Shown here: positions 56,468 through 64,000 of the stretch, one piece after another
Layout of the letters: each line of letters opens with the position of its first letter
Position numbering within the stretch: the first letter of the stretch is position 1
NCBI RefSeq assembly: GCF_020618775.1
Contig: NZ_JAESVB010000003.1
Coordinates: forward strand, 248,001 to 312,000
Reading direction: 5' to 3'
Length of the DNA stretch: 64,000 bases
From: Acidisoma silvae
GTDB taxonomy: Bacteria; Pseudomonadota; Alphaproteobacteria; Acetobacterales; Acetobacteraceae
Made by a program: the position numbers and the translations under genes
Notes under the pieces: generated by a model
What the model was told of the DNA's origin: nothing
Seen by the model: only the letters and a program-made list of their open reading frames with translations
The model's database searches: none

Positions 56468-57970
56468 GTGTCTCCGCTCATTCTGCTGGTTATCGTCACC
56501 GGCCTGCTGCGCCTCCTGATGGCGTCGCTCATGGGCCTCGGCATCGACGAGACCTATATGGTGGCGGTCAGCCATCATCTGGAACTCTCCTATTTCGATC
56601 ATCCGCCGGTCGCCTGGTGGCTGACCCATGCGGCGATGTGGATCACCGGCTCGGATGCGCCGGTCATCGTGCGCCTGCCCTTCATCCTGCTTTTCGCGGT
56701 CTCGACCTGGCTGATGGCCAAGATCACCACCGCAGTGTTTCACGATAAACAAGCGGGGTTCTGGGCAGCTCTGCTGATGAACCTGTCGCCCGTCTATACG
56801 CTGACATCGGGCGGCTGGGTGCTGCCGGATGGGCCGCTGGATTGTGCGCTGCTCGGCTTTCTGTGGTTTTCGCTCTGTGCCACCGGTCTGATCCCGGATC
56901 GCCATCGCTGGGGCAGTTGGCTTGGTGCCGGCCTGTGCGCCGGTTTGGCCATGCTGTCGAAATACAACGGCGCGCTGGTGCTGATCGGCTTGCCGCTTTT
57001 TCTGGCGACAGTGCCCGGGGCCCGCGTCTGGCTCAGGCGTCCGCAGCCCTGGATCGCCGGCCTGCTTGCGGTGCTGTTATTCGCGCCTGTAGTGATCTGG
57101 AATCAGCAGCATCACTGGGCGTCCTTCGCCTTTCAGGGGGACCGCGCCGGCGGGCTGCGCTTCCAGCCCTTCGCGCCCTTCGGCGTCTGGGCCGGAGAGG
57201 CTCTGTTCGTGCTGCCCTGGATCTGGGTGCCGCTGATCCTGGTCTGGCTGCGCGCCCTGCAACGCGGCCCTGCCGCCCCCAAAAGCTGGCTGCTGGCGCT
57301 TTTCGCCGCGACGCCGGTTCTGCTCTTCGCCGTGGTGTCCCTCTGGTCGTCGCGCCATATCCTGTATCATTGGTCCGCACCCGGCACGCTGATGCTGTTT
57401 CCGCTGCTGGGCGCCGAGGTTGCGCGCCGCTTGCAGGCCGGCGCGCCTCGCCTGCGCCGCGTCATCGTCGGCACGGCCGCCTTTGTGCTGATCGCCCTGG
57501 CGCTGGTCGGCAGCCAGATGCGCTTCAACTGGCTGTCAGCCGCCTTTGGTCCTGGCATTCTCGGCAAAGGCACCGATGTCGCCGGGGGGGTGGATTGGAA
57601 CGACCTCCGCCCGCAGCTGGCCGCGCGGGGGCTGCTGAAGACCCCTGGCCTCGTCATCGCGGTGACCCGCTGGAACGACGCCGGGAAGGTTGATTATGCA
57701 TTGGGCGGTCAATTTCCCGTGACCGTTCTGGCCGAGGACACGCGGGAATACGGCATTGTCGCCCCGGCCAATCGCTTTCTGGGCCGCCCCATGCTGCTGC
57801 TGACGCCAGATACGCATCAGGCGGATATAGCGGCCCGCTTCGCGCCGCTGTTTGACACGTTGACGACGCAGCCGCCGCTGACGTTGCGCTTTGCCGGCTA
57901 TCCTTTCATGACGCTGTCGGTTCTGGCTGGCACCGGATTTCACGGCTTGCCGCCGGGAGACGTAAAATAA
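56468..57970 (+). CDS. GT39/PMT_2-family membrane glycosyltransferase
   Basis: A 500-residue polytopic protein with [20 protein letters not shown] and [13 protein letters not shown] in the first loop, the acidic signature of PMT_2 transferases, and about 10-12 membrane helices. A GTG start at 56468 lies 7 bp after the NYN gene. A second paralogue of this type is at 4.7-6.3 kb, but the two are not close copies. The acceptor is unknown. Confidence 0.82.
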   Translation: MSPLILLVIVTGLLRLLMASLMGLGIDETYMVAVSHHLELSYFDHPPVAWWLTHAAMWITGSDAPVIVRLPFILLFAVSTWLMAKITTAVFHDKQAGFWAALLMNLSPVYTLTSGGWVLPDGPLDCALLGFLWFSLCATGLIPDRHRWGSWLGAGLCAGLAMLSKYNGALVLIGLPLFLATVPGARVWLRRPQPWIAGLLAVLLFAPVVIWNQQHHWASFAFQGDRAGGLRFQPFAPFGVWAGEALFVLPWIWVPLILVWLRALQRGPAAPKSWLLALFAATPVLLFAVVSLWSSRHILYHWSAPGTLMLFPLLGAEVARRLQAGAPRLRRVIVGTAAFVLIALALVGSQMRFNWLSAAFGPGILGKGTDVAGGVDWNDLRPQLAARGLLKTPGLVIAVTRWNDAGKVDYALGGQFPVTVLAEDTREYGIVAPANRFLGRPMLLLTPDTHQADIAARFAPLFDTLTTQPPLTLRFAGYPFMTLSVLAGTGFHGLPPGDVK

Positions 57971-57971
57971 A

Positions 57972-58019
57972 GCAACGGGATATCGGAAACCTCCCGTTGC
58001 CCGTTGCCGATATCGGCAA
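57972..58019. repeat. Hairpin followed by a 16-bp perfect palindrome upstream of folE
   Basis: The arms GCAACGGGA (57972-57980) and TCCCGTTGC (57992-58000) form a 9-bp hairpin directly after the GT39-type stop, then TTGCCGATATCGGCAA (58004-58019) is a perfect 16-bp palindrome. GATATCGG occurs twice, 30 bp apart. No long T run follows the hairpin. Confidence 0.65.
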
Positions 58020-58064
58020 TGGCGCTTAATCCTCGCTAGAAATACAGCTTACGTGGATACGGAT

Positions 58065-58682
58065 ATGGCAGAGACGCTAAACAAGACGAACAAGCCCTCC
58101 CGCGCCGAAGCTGAAGAAGCTGTCCGCGTGCTGCTTCGCTGGGCCGGCGACGATCCCGACCGCGAAGGCCTGCTGGACACGCCGGGCCGCGTCACCCGCG
58201 CCTATGAGCAGTATTTCGGCGGCTACGATATCGACCCCTATGCCGTCCTGAACCGCACCTTCTCGGAAACGGAAGGCTATGACGAGATCGTGCTGCTGCG
58301 CGACATCCGTTTCGAAAGCTGCTGCGAGCATCACATGGCGCCGATCATCGGCCGCGCCCATGTCGCTTACCTGCCGAGAAGCCGTGTCGTCGGCATCAGC
58401 AAGCTGGCCCGTGTCGTCGATGCCTATGCGCGCCGGCTGCAGATTCAGGAAAAGATGACGTCGCAGATCGCCAATACGCTGGACGAGGTGCTGCAGCCGC
58501 ATGGCGTCGCCGTGGTCATCGAAGCGACCCATCAATGCATGACGACGCGCGGCGTGCACAAGCCGGGCACCAGCCTGGTGACCAGCCGCATGCTCGGCGC
58601 CTTCCGTGATAACCCTGCGACACGCCGGGAGCTGATGGCCATGCTGCAGCGCCCGGGTATCGGCGCGGCCGCCGAAGGCTGA
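58065..58682 (+). CDS. folE: GTP cyclohydrolase I
   Basis: Converts GTP to dihydroneopterin triphosphate, first step of folate and of queuosine-base synthesis. [23 protein letters not shown] carries the zinc Cys and His ligands, and [13 protein letters not shown] the second Cys; both are intact, so this is the zinc-dependent FolE type rather than the FolE2 form. The start is ATG 58065 (GTG 58053 alternative). The upstream palindrome may regulate it. Confidence 0.95.
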   Translation: MAETLNKTNKPSRAEAEEAVRVLLRWAGDDPDREGLLDTPGRVTRAYEQYFGGYDIDPYAVLNRTFSETEGYDEIVLLRDIRFESCCEHHMAPIIGRAHVAYLPRSRVVGISKLARVVDAYARRLQIQEKMTSQIANTLDEVLQPHGVAVVIEATHQCMTTRGVHKPGTSLVTSRMLGAFRDNPATRRELMAMLQRPGIGAAAEG

Positions 58683-58707
58683 CCGCGTCAGACGATATCA
58701 GCGCGTC

Positions 58708-59244
58708 TCAGCCCTCGTCGCGAGCGGCTGCGGCGCGCTGAAGCTTCTCGAAAATTGACGGGTCACTTTGACCGGCCGTGAGGTCGAGGGCGCTTTTGCC
58801 TTCGGCATCGGCGCGTGTCGGGTCGGCGCCGGCCTCCAACAGCAGATCCATCATCGCCAGCCGGCCGAACATGGTGGCGAACATCAGCGGCGTGCGGCCC
58901 ATGTCATTGGGCGCATCGACATCGGCGCCGGCGGCGATAAGTCGTCGGGCGATCTCCAGCTCGTTCTTGAAGGCGACCCCGGCCAGCGCCGTGGCGCCTT
59001 TGGCATCCCGCCCATCGACCACGGCACCGGCCTTGAGCAGAAGCTCCACGGCTTCGGCCTGACCATTATAGGAGGCGAGGATGAGCGGCGAAAATCCGCG
59101 GCCATCGGGCCGGTTGGGATCCGCGCCCTGGCGGAGGAATTCGGCCAGCAATTCCAGCTGACCGTCACGCGCCGCACCGTAATAGAGCTGTTCGACTTGA
59201 TCGGGCGTCAGGCTGCTGGGGCCTTTCGGTGTCTGATCGCTCAT
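58708..59244 (-). CDS. Ankyrin-repeat protein
   Basis: 178 residues with four ankyrin repeats: ...LLAEFLRQGADPNRPDGRG, FSPLILASYNGQAEAVELLL, ATALAGVAFKNELEIARRLI and TPLMFATMFGRLAMMDLLL. Such proteins bind partners without enzymatic activity. It overlaps the MOSC gene by 4 bp on the same strand, so the two are probably co-translated and may interact. Confidence 0.87.
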   Translation of the reverse strand: MSDQTPKGPSSLTPDQVEQLYYGAARDGQLELLAEFLRQGADPNRPDGRGFSPLILASYNGQAEAVELLLKAGAVVDGRDAKGATALAGVAFKNELEIARRLIAAGADVDAPNDMGRTPLMFATMFGRLAMMDLLLEAGADPTRADAEGKSALDLTAGQSDPSIFEKLQRAAAARDEG

Positions 59245-60101
59245 GCGTCCTTGGCTCCTGTGGCTGGCATGGGGACAAGATTGCTCTCCCCGATTTCCAG
59301 AATTTCGACGGGATCCCCGACCGCGATCGCGCCGGTGCCGTCCGGGATCATGTTCTGTCCGAACATGACACCGCCGGGCGCGCGCCGGATGCGGCCAAGC
59401 GTCTTCAGGGGTTCGCTTTTGTTGGGACGCTCACCGGTTTCCTGGTCGACGGTGGTGACGATGCAGCGCGCGCAGGGTTTGACGATGCGAAAGACCGCGT
59501 CGCCGATGCGAATGCGGCGCCAGCGGTCCTCCGCCCAAGGCGTGGTGCCGCTGATGATGATATTCGGCCGGAAGCGCGCCATGGGAACGCCCTCCGCCAT
59601 TTCCGCATTCAAGGCGTCGAGCGAGGCGGTATTGGCGAGCAGCACGGGAAAACCGTCATTGAAGGCGGTGCGGTCTTCCGGCCGGCTGTAATCCGGATCG
59701 ACGGGTCGCACCGTCGTATCGTCCAGATAGACGAGGCCGCAGGGAATGCCGGTGGCGGCGCTCAGCCAATCAGCGGCCGCTTGTCCCGCGTCGCGTGCCG
59801 GCACCTCGTCCCGCCACACGGTCACCTGCCGGCGCAAGGCCCGCGCATCGGGAACGGCAATCGCGAGTGCGGCGCCTGTGCCATTGCTCAGATGCAGCCC
59901 GGCTGCGGTCGCCTTCGCGCCTATGCGGGCCATGAGCGGGATGTCGCGCTGGGTCACAAAGCGGCCGTCGGGCGTCACCACCATCCAGCGCCGATCGTGC
60001 ATCAGTCCCCATGGCTCGACCAAGGCCCGGGGGACGGATCCACCTTGCAGGGCCTTCACCGGGTAGATGCAGATGTCAGCGACGACCGCGCCGCTTGTCA
60101 T
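59241..60101 (-). CDS. MOSC-domain protein (YcbX-like)
   Basis: A 286-residue protein with an N-terminal beta-barrel MOSC_N region (VADICIYPVKALQGGSV) and a C-terminal MOSC domain (MARFRPNIIISGTTPWAED, KPCARCIVTTVDQETGERP with the conserved Cys that binds molybdenum cofactor). YcbX and mARC reduce N-hydroxylated compounds with a redox partner. No ferredoxin domain is fused here, so the partner would be separate. Confidence 0.87.
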   Translation of the reverse strand: MTSGAVVADICIYPVKALQGGSVPRALVEPWGLMHDRRWMVVTPDGRFVTQRDIPLMARIGAKATAAGLHLSNGTGAALAIAVPDARALRRQVTVWRDEVPARDAGQAAADWLSAATGIPCGLVYLDDTTVRPVDPDYSRPEDRTAFNDGFPVLLANTASLDALNAEMAEGVPMARFRPNIIISGTTPWAEDRWRRIRIGDAVFRIVKPCARCIVTTVDQETGERPNKSEPLKTLGRIRRAPGGVMFGQNMIPDGTGAIAVGDPVEILEIGESNLVPMPATGAKDA

Positions 60102-60130
60102 GTCATGGCCTTTGTTCAGGATGGCGGATT

Positions 60131-61840
60131 TTAGGGCGCCAGTTCGGGCACACGGTCATAGATCGCGCGTGTCAGTTCCTCGCGCCGGTCAAGCAGGCTG
60201 CGATACCAGGCGACACGGTCGGCGACGCCATAGGCATCCATGCGGGCCTGGGCAACGGATTGGCGGGCGGCATTGCCGATGGTGATGCCAAGGCCGGGTG
60301 CCGTCACCAGGCGGATGATCTTCTCGTAAAGATCGGATTCGCTGCGGAAGATCAGGCCGGTCACGCCGTCCTCGATCGAATCCCCATAAACGGTGGGGCT
60401 GGCCAGCGGAACAACCCGGGCTGACGCGGCCTCGATATATTTCAGGTCCGACTTGGCGCGATTGAAGGCGCTGTCCAGCAGGGGCATGAAGCTGATCTCG
60501 GACTGGGCCAGCAGACTCATATAGGTGCGGTGGTCACAGAGCGGCGTGAAGGACTTATGCGGCGTTTCCAGCGCATCGAAGAAGGCCTGATCATAGACGA
60601 CCTGAAACTGCAATTGCGCGCCCAGCGCTGCCGCGGCCGCATTAAGCACCGGCATATAGGGCTGCCAGTCGACAGTGCGGTTAAGGGCACCGAAGAACAG
60701 GGTCACGCTGCCCGGCGTCATGAAATTGACGATCGGCCGTAGCTCGGAAATGCCATTCGGGAAGATGGCGACTTCAGGGTTCTGCTGGCGCAAAGCTTCG
60801 GCCAGAACAGGGGTGCTGGTCTGCACGGCATGGGCGGCGCGAAAATTCATCAGCCGCTCGTCCCGCAGCTGCGGCATGAAATCCGGCAGATCGTCGAATT
60901 CCGTGACCACCAGAAAGCCGCGCTGCATCAGATGGCGGAAGACGGCAACGCCTTCGTCGCCGACAAGCAGCGGGCGGTGCAGCACGCAGATGGCCGGCTG
61001 GCGCTCGCTGGGCTGAGGGAAGGTATCGATATCGCCGACCTGCACGGAGACGGAGGGATCGGTCTTTAAGGCGCGCATCGGATAGATGACGCGGATATCG
61101 CTGACGGCCGCGAAGGGCTTCAGCATGGTCGAGCGGATGGCGATCGGCTGGGCCGGTGTCTTGCGCGCCCGCCAGATGAACTGCATTGGTGCGCTGCGCG
61201 CGAGGAAATTTTCCCGCGACAGGCCCATGGCGGGCAGCACGTCCTTCAGCAGGTCGGCTGCGGTTTCGGCGCCTTTCTGGTCGAAGGTGCGCGGGGTCAC
61301 GTCGCAGGCCTGCAACCCGGTTTGGGCCAGGGCCTTTTCCATCGTGGCGAGGGTGAACCAGCGCAAATGCGTGCGGTCCAGCACGCCCTGGTCCTCGTAA
61401 TCGAAGGTGCCGTTGATCAGTCGGAGCGGCACGCTCCAATGCGCCGCATTGGGCACGCAGATAAGCATGACGCCGCGCGGGCTGAGAAGCTTTGCGTGTT
61501 CACGCATGATCCGCCAGGGATCGCGCAGATGTTCCAGCACATCGCCATAGATAATGCAGTCGTAACCATCGGGCACTTCGAAGGGCAACGGATCGCTTTC
61601 GATATCGATACAAGCGACTTCGCTCAATCGGCCGGCCGCGACCCGCACGGCCTCGGGCATATGATCGACGCCCAGCACGCGAGCCCGTGGATTGCGCAAG
61701 CGGTAGGCCGCGCCGAGCGCGCCTTTGTGACAGCCCACATCCAGCACTACATCGGCGTCGAGTGGAATGCGGTCGAGCAGGTCTGGGTTACCGACGTCCG
61801 GATAGTCAGGAGCAGGCGTCAAGGTGCGCGATAGGCTCAA
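60131..61840 (-). CDS. Fused SAM methyltransferase and glycosyltransferase
   Basis: 569 residues. The N-terminal domain is a class I methyltransferase (VVLDVGCHKGALGAAY, IIYGDVLEHLRDPW, PRGVMLICVPNAAHWS). The second half (about 250-569) resembles a GT-B type glycosyltransferase, with VTLFFGALNRTVDW and YIEAASARVVPLASPTVYG near a donor-binding region. The start is at TTG 61840, with GGAGG six bases upstream; a GTG at 61873 is less well supported. Combined domains suggest sugar transfer and methyl capping of a surface glycan. Divergent from icd. Confidence 0.82.
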   Translation of the reverse strand: MSLSRTLTPAPDYPDVGNPDLLDRIPLDADVVLDVGCHKGALGAAYRLRNPRARVLGVDHMPEAVRVAAGRLSEVACIDIESDPLPFEVPDGYDCIIYGDVLEHLRDPWRIMREHAKLLSPRGVMLICVPNAAHWSVPLRLINGTFDYEDQGVLDRTHLRWFTLATMEKALAQTGLQACDVTPRTFDQKGAETAADLLKDVLPAMGLSRENFLARSAPMQFIWRARKTPAQPIAIRSTMLKPFAAVSDIRVIYPMRALKTDPSVSVQVGDIDTFPQPSERQPAICVLHRPLLVGDEGVAVFRHLMQRGFLVVTEFDDLPDFMPQLRDERLMNFRAAHAVQTSTPVLAEALRQQNPEVAIFPNGISELRPIVNFMTPGSVTLFFGALNRTVDWQPYMPVLNAAAAALGAQLQFQVVYDQAFFDALETPHKSFTPLCDHRTYMSLLAQSEISFMPLLDSAFNRAKSDLKYIEAASARVVPLASPTVYGDSIEDGVTGLIFRSESDLYEKIIRLVTAPGLGITIGNAARQSVAQARMDAYGVADRVAWYRSLLDRREELTRAIYDRVPELAP

Positions 61841-62009
61841 GTCTATCCTCCGTGGGCGAAGCGGGAGCCGCACCCTTTTCCGTCCACGTCATGCGCAGCC
61901 TATGTTGCAGTGCATGATAAACCTGCATAGGTGCTTCGCCAGTAGTCTCATTTGCAGCATCGGCCGGCGGCGCGCAAATTTTAGCACCGTCACAATGCCA
62001 GGAGGCGTC

Positions 62010-63488
62010 ATGAGCGCCCAGTCCTCATATTCTTCCCACTCAACGGGTTTTCATAAAACTAAAGTGACAGCCATTCCCGGGGACGGCATCGGCCCCGAGG
62101 TGATGAAGGCGGTTCAGCGCATCCTGGCTGCGGCCGGTGCTGAGATTGACTGGGAAGAGGCCGAGGCGGGCGCGGAAGTCTTCAAGCGCGGCATCGCCAC
62201 GGGAGCGCCGCAGGAGACACTGGATTCGATCGCGCGCAACGGCATCGTCCTGAAGGGACCGCTGGAAACCCCGGTCGGTTACGGCGAGAAATCCGCCAAT
62301 GTGACCTTGCGCAAATTCTTCGAGCTTTACGGAAATATCCGGCCGGTGCGGGAACTGCCCGGCATCAAGACCCCCTTCTCAGGCCGGGGGATCGACATGG
62401 TCATCGTGCGCGAGAATGTCGAAGACCTCTATACCGGTATCGAGCATATGCAGACGGCGGGCGCCGCGCAGTGCCTGAAACTCATTACCGAGCCGGGCTC
62501 CGAGCGCATTCTGCGCCTCGCCGCCGCGCTGACGCAGGCGGAGGGCCGGAAAAAGCTCACCTGCGCCACCAAGGCGAATATCATGAAGTTCACCGAAGGC
62601 ATGATGAAGCGTGTCTTCGAGCGCATCATGCCGGACTACCCGGACCTCGAACCCTCGCACATGATCATCGACAATTGCGCGCATCAGATGGTCATCGCGC
62701 CCGAGCAGTTCGATGTTGTGGTTTCCACCAATATGAACGGCGACATCATCTCTGACCTCGCCGCCGGCCTGGTGGGCGGCCTGGGCGTGGCCCCCTCCTC
62801 CAATATCGGCGACCATGCCGCGATGTTCGAGGCGGTGCACGGCTCAGCGCCGCAGATCGCCGGTAAGGATCTCGCCAATCCGACGGCGCTTCTTCTGTCG
62901 GCCATCATGATGCTGCGCCATATCGGCGACTTCGCGGCGGCGGAAAAAGTGGAGCAGGCGCTGCTGGTGACTTTGGAGGAGGCCCGCAACCTCACCGGCG
63001 ATATCGCGCCCAAGGGCACCGGCGTCGGCACGACCGCCTATACCGATCAAGTCATCGCCAATCTGGGCCGCACCAGCGGCTTCGCTTCGCGCGCCTATCA
63101 GCCGCTGACGCTGCCGCAATGGCCGGAAGGCGTCTGGCATCATCCGCCGCAGACGCGCGAAGTGACGGGCGTGGATGTCTTCATCGAAACCGGCGCCGAG
63201 CCCCCCGCGCTCGCGGCCTCTTTGCAGACGGCGGTCGCGGGCAGCGGGCTGACGCTGAAGATGATCGAAAACCGTGGCGTCCAGGTCTGGCCGGCGCATT
63301 CCGGCCGCCCCTTCCTGGTCGATCTGTTCCGGTGCCGCTTCATGCTTGAGGCGCCGCGCGACAATGCCGACGCCGCTATCGCCCAGGCGCTGGCCGGAAT
63401 CGGTGCTGGCCATCATTGGATGCATGTCGAGAAGCTGCAACGTTTCGACGGCCGCGACGGCTATACCAAGGCGCAGGGCGAGAACTAA
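62010..63488 (+). CDS. icd: Isocitrate dehydrogenase (Thermus/Rickettsia type)
   Basis: 492 residues, close to the 496 of Thermus thermophilus IDH, which has an extra C-terminal domain. VTAIPGDGIGPEV, PLETPVGYGEKSANVTLRKF, VIVRENVEDLYTGIEHM and MNGDIISDLAAGLVGGLGVAPS are conserved substrate-metal blocks, and the C-terminal FIETGAEPPALAASLQTAV begins the small extra domain. TCA-cycle oxidation of isocitrate to 2-oxoglutarate; cofactor preference (NADP likely) is inferred. ATG 62010 follows AGGAGG. Confidence 0.93.
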   Translation: MSAQSSYSSHSTGFHKTKVTAIPGDGIGPEVMKAVQRILAAAGAEIDWEEAEAGAEVFKRGIATGAPQETLDSIARNGIVLKGPLETPVGYGEKSANVTLRKFFELYGNIRPVRELPGIKTPFSGRGIDMVIVRENVEDLYTGIEHMQTAGAAQCLKLITEPGSERILRLAAALTQAEGRKKLTCATKANIMKFTEGMMKRVFERIMPDYPDLEPSHMIIDNCAHQMVIAPEQFDVVVSTNMNGDIISDLAAGLVGGLGVAPSSNIGDHAAMFEAVHGSAPQIAGKDLANPTALLLSAIMMLRHIGDFAAAEKVEQALLVTLEEARNLTGDIAPKGTGVGTTAYTDQVIANLGRTSGFASRAYQPLTLPQWPEGVWHHPPQTREVTGVDVFIETGAEPPALAASLQTAVAGSGLTLKMIENRGVQVWPAHSGRPFLVDLFRCRFMLEAPRDNADAAIAQALAGIGAGHHWMHVEKLQRFDGRDGYTKAQGEN

Positions 63489-63501
63489 GCGCAACCCACG
63501 A

Positions 63502-63529
63502 AAAAAACGGCCTTGGGCCGCCTTTTTTG
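63502..63529. terminator. Bidirectional terminator after icd
   Basis: A CGGCC/GGCCG stem with a TTG loop flanked by an A run on the left and CCTTTTTT on the right, between icd and the convergent GGCT gene. Confidence 0.8.
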
Positions 63530-63922
63530 TCAGGCGTGGCGGGTGGAGGAGCGCTCCATCCGAATGCGCTTGAGGTCGGTCGGGTCAGACCACACGCGGC
63601 GGGTCACGGCGCGGGCCATCCATATCCCGACCATACGATGCTGTCCGTCGATCAAAGCACGGACCCGGTGCATCTCGTAGGATGACCCCTCATAGGCGAT
63701 GAGCCTGGGCTTTGCCGGGGCGGTCAGTCTCGCGACGAAACCTTCGACCAAAGACCCGGGCTGGCGTACGACGGATGCGTAGCGCGCGCTCCAGCCGCCG
63801 ATATGCACGCGCGCATAACCGCTCAGCCGCGCCGGGCGCAGGCTGCGCCCGAGACGCGGGTCACCGGCGATCTGGCCCAGTAGGACCGGATCGCGCAGCG
63901 AGCCGTAGAGGAAGATCAGCAA
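63530..63922 (-). CDS. Gamma-glutamylcyclotransferase-like (AIG2/GGCT) protein
   Basis: 130 residues. MLIFLYGSLRDPVLLGQ has the YGSLR substrate loop, and YEGSSYEMHRV contains the Glu that is catalytic in GGCT-fold enzymes. The fold acts on gamma-glutamyl amines, gamma-glutamyl peptides or similar. Its substrate here is not determined, and its C-terminal part is basic. Confidence 0.78.
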   Translation of the reverse strand: MLIFLYGSLRDPVLLGQIAGDPRLGRSLRPARLSGYARVHIGGWSARYASVVRQPGSLVEGFVARLTAPAKPRLIAYEGSSYEMHRVRALIDGQHRMVGIWMARAVTRRVWSDPTDLKRIRMERSSTRHA

Positions 63923-63957
63923 GGCGCCGAAAGTCCTGTGAAGGTAGTGGGGAAGGC

Positions 63958-64000
63958 TTAGTGGCCAGAGGCGGCGTGCTCGAAATCCGGGGCTTCGATG
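63958..64000 (-). CDS. Possible C-terminal end of a gene running off the right edge
   Basis: On the minus strand a frame from the window edge reads IEAPDFEHAASGH and stops at TAA (63958-63960). Only 13 codons are visible and no family is recognisable. It would precede the GGCT-like gene on the same strand. Confidence 0.25.
   Translation of the reverse strand, partial: IEAPDFEHAASGH

Noticed and set aside
1-64000. CRISPR arrays, insertion sequences, integrases or prophage genes
   Set aside because: None of the coding frames resembles a transposase, recombinase, phage or Cas protein, and no regularly spaced repeat array is visible.

Overview
The window looks like a chromosomal segment of a GC-rich alphaproteobacterium, probably of the Rhodospirillales/Acetobacteraceae type. 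Support comes from a hemE-oriC-ppsR (DUF299) arrangement as in Caulobacter and Rickettsia, a TrcR/DUF1013 gene, a Thermus/Rickettsia-type isocitrate dehydrogenase, periplasmic glucan genes opgGH, and intergenic palindromes of the kind that translate as 'DPRVKPEDD'. Genus-level placement is not possible by eye. I see no prophage, insertion sequence or CRISPR array; the DNA is mostly ordinary core genome with a few odd spots.

Layout. 0-5 kb: 5' end of a sulfotransferase gene, a CueR-like regulator, the opgG-opgH operon, then palindromic repeats with a ParD antitoxin remnant. 4.7-11.3 kb (minus): a GT39-type glycosyltransferase coupled to aspA, a small membrane protein, queC and an amino-acid decarboxylase. 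11.5-16 kb: an orphan sulfonate-binding protein, then a visibly AT-richer island (about 12.4-15.9 kb) with a one-helix membrane protein, a DHDPS-fold protein lacking the catalytic lysine and tyrosine, and an unassigned GT-A-like protein with a DDD motif. 16-31.7 kb: housekeeping genes (ppa, MFS, tRNA with CAT anticodon, ettA, trcR, two small DUF465/YdcH genes, purEK, thrS, infC with an ATC start, allophanate hydrolase, infA-maf, ahcY). 31.8-36 kb: an MFS/acyl-AMP-ligase fusion and an amidase. 36-44 kb: rho, aldehyde dehydrogenase, and the heme operon hemE-hemH-HAD-hemJ transcribed away from a recognisable replication origin at about 42.88-43.19 kb, with ppsR transcribed away on the other side.

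44-64 kb: an Rrf2 regulator with a YdhS-like flavoprotein, a ProC-like reductase, a sugar-acid type cluster (Zn alcohol dehydrogenase, SDR, divergent FadR-type GntR regulator with a candidate operator), a D-aminopeptidase with a LysR regulator, enoyl-CoA hydratase, a xylonate-dehydratase-like enzyme, a NYN-domain protein, a second GT39-type enzyme, folE, an ankyrin/MOSC pair, a methyltransferase-glycosyltransferase fusion, icd and a GGCT-like protein.

The strongest signals for follow-up are the oriC region, the AT-rich island with its degenerate DHDPS homologue and unassigned glycosyltransferase-like protein, two genes with non-standard starts (infC ATC; maf with no ATG/GTG/TTG giving a full N-terminus), an Aas-like fusion without its acyltransferase domain, and several unexplained palindromes in front of genes.
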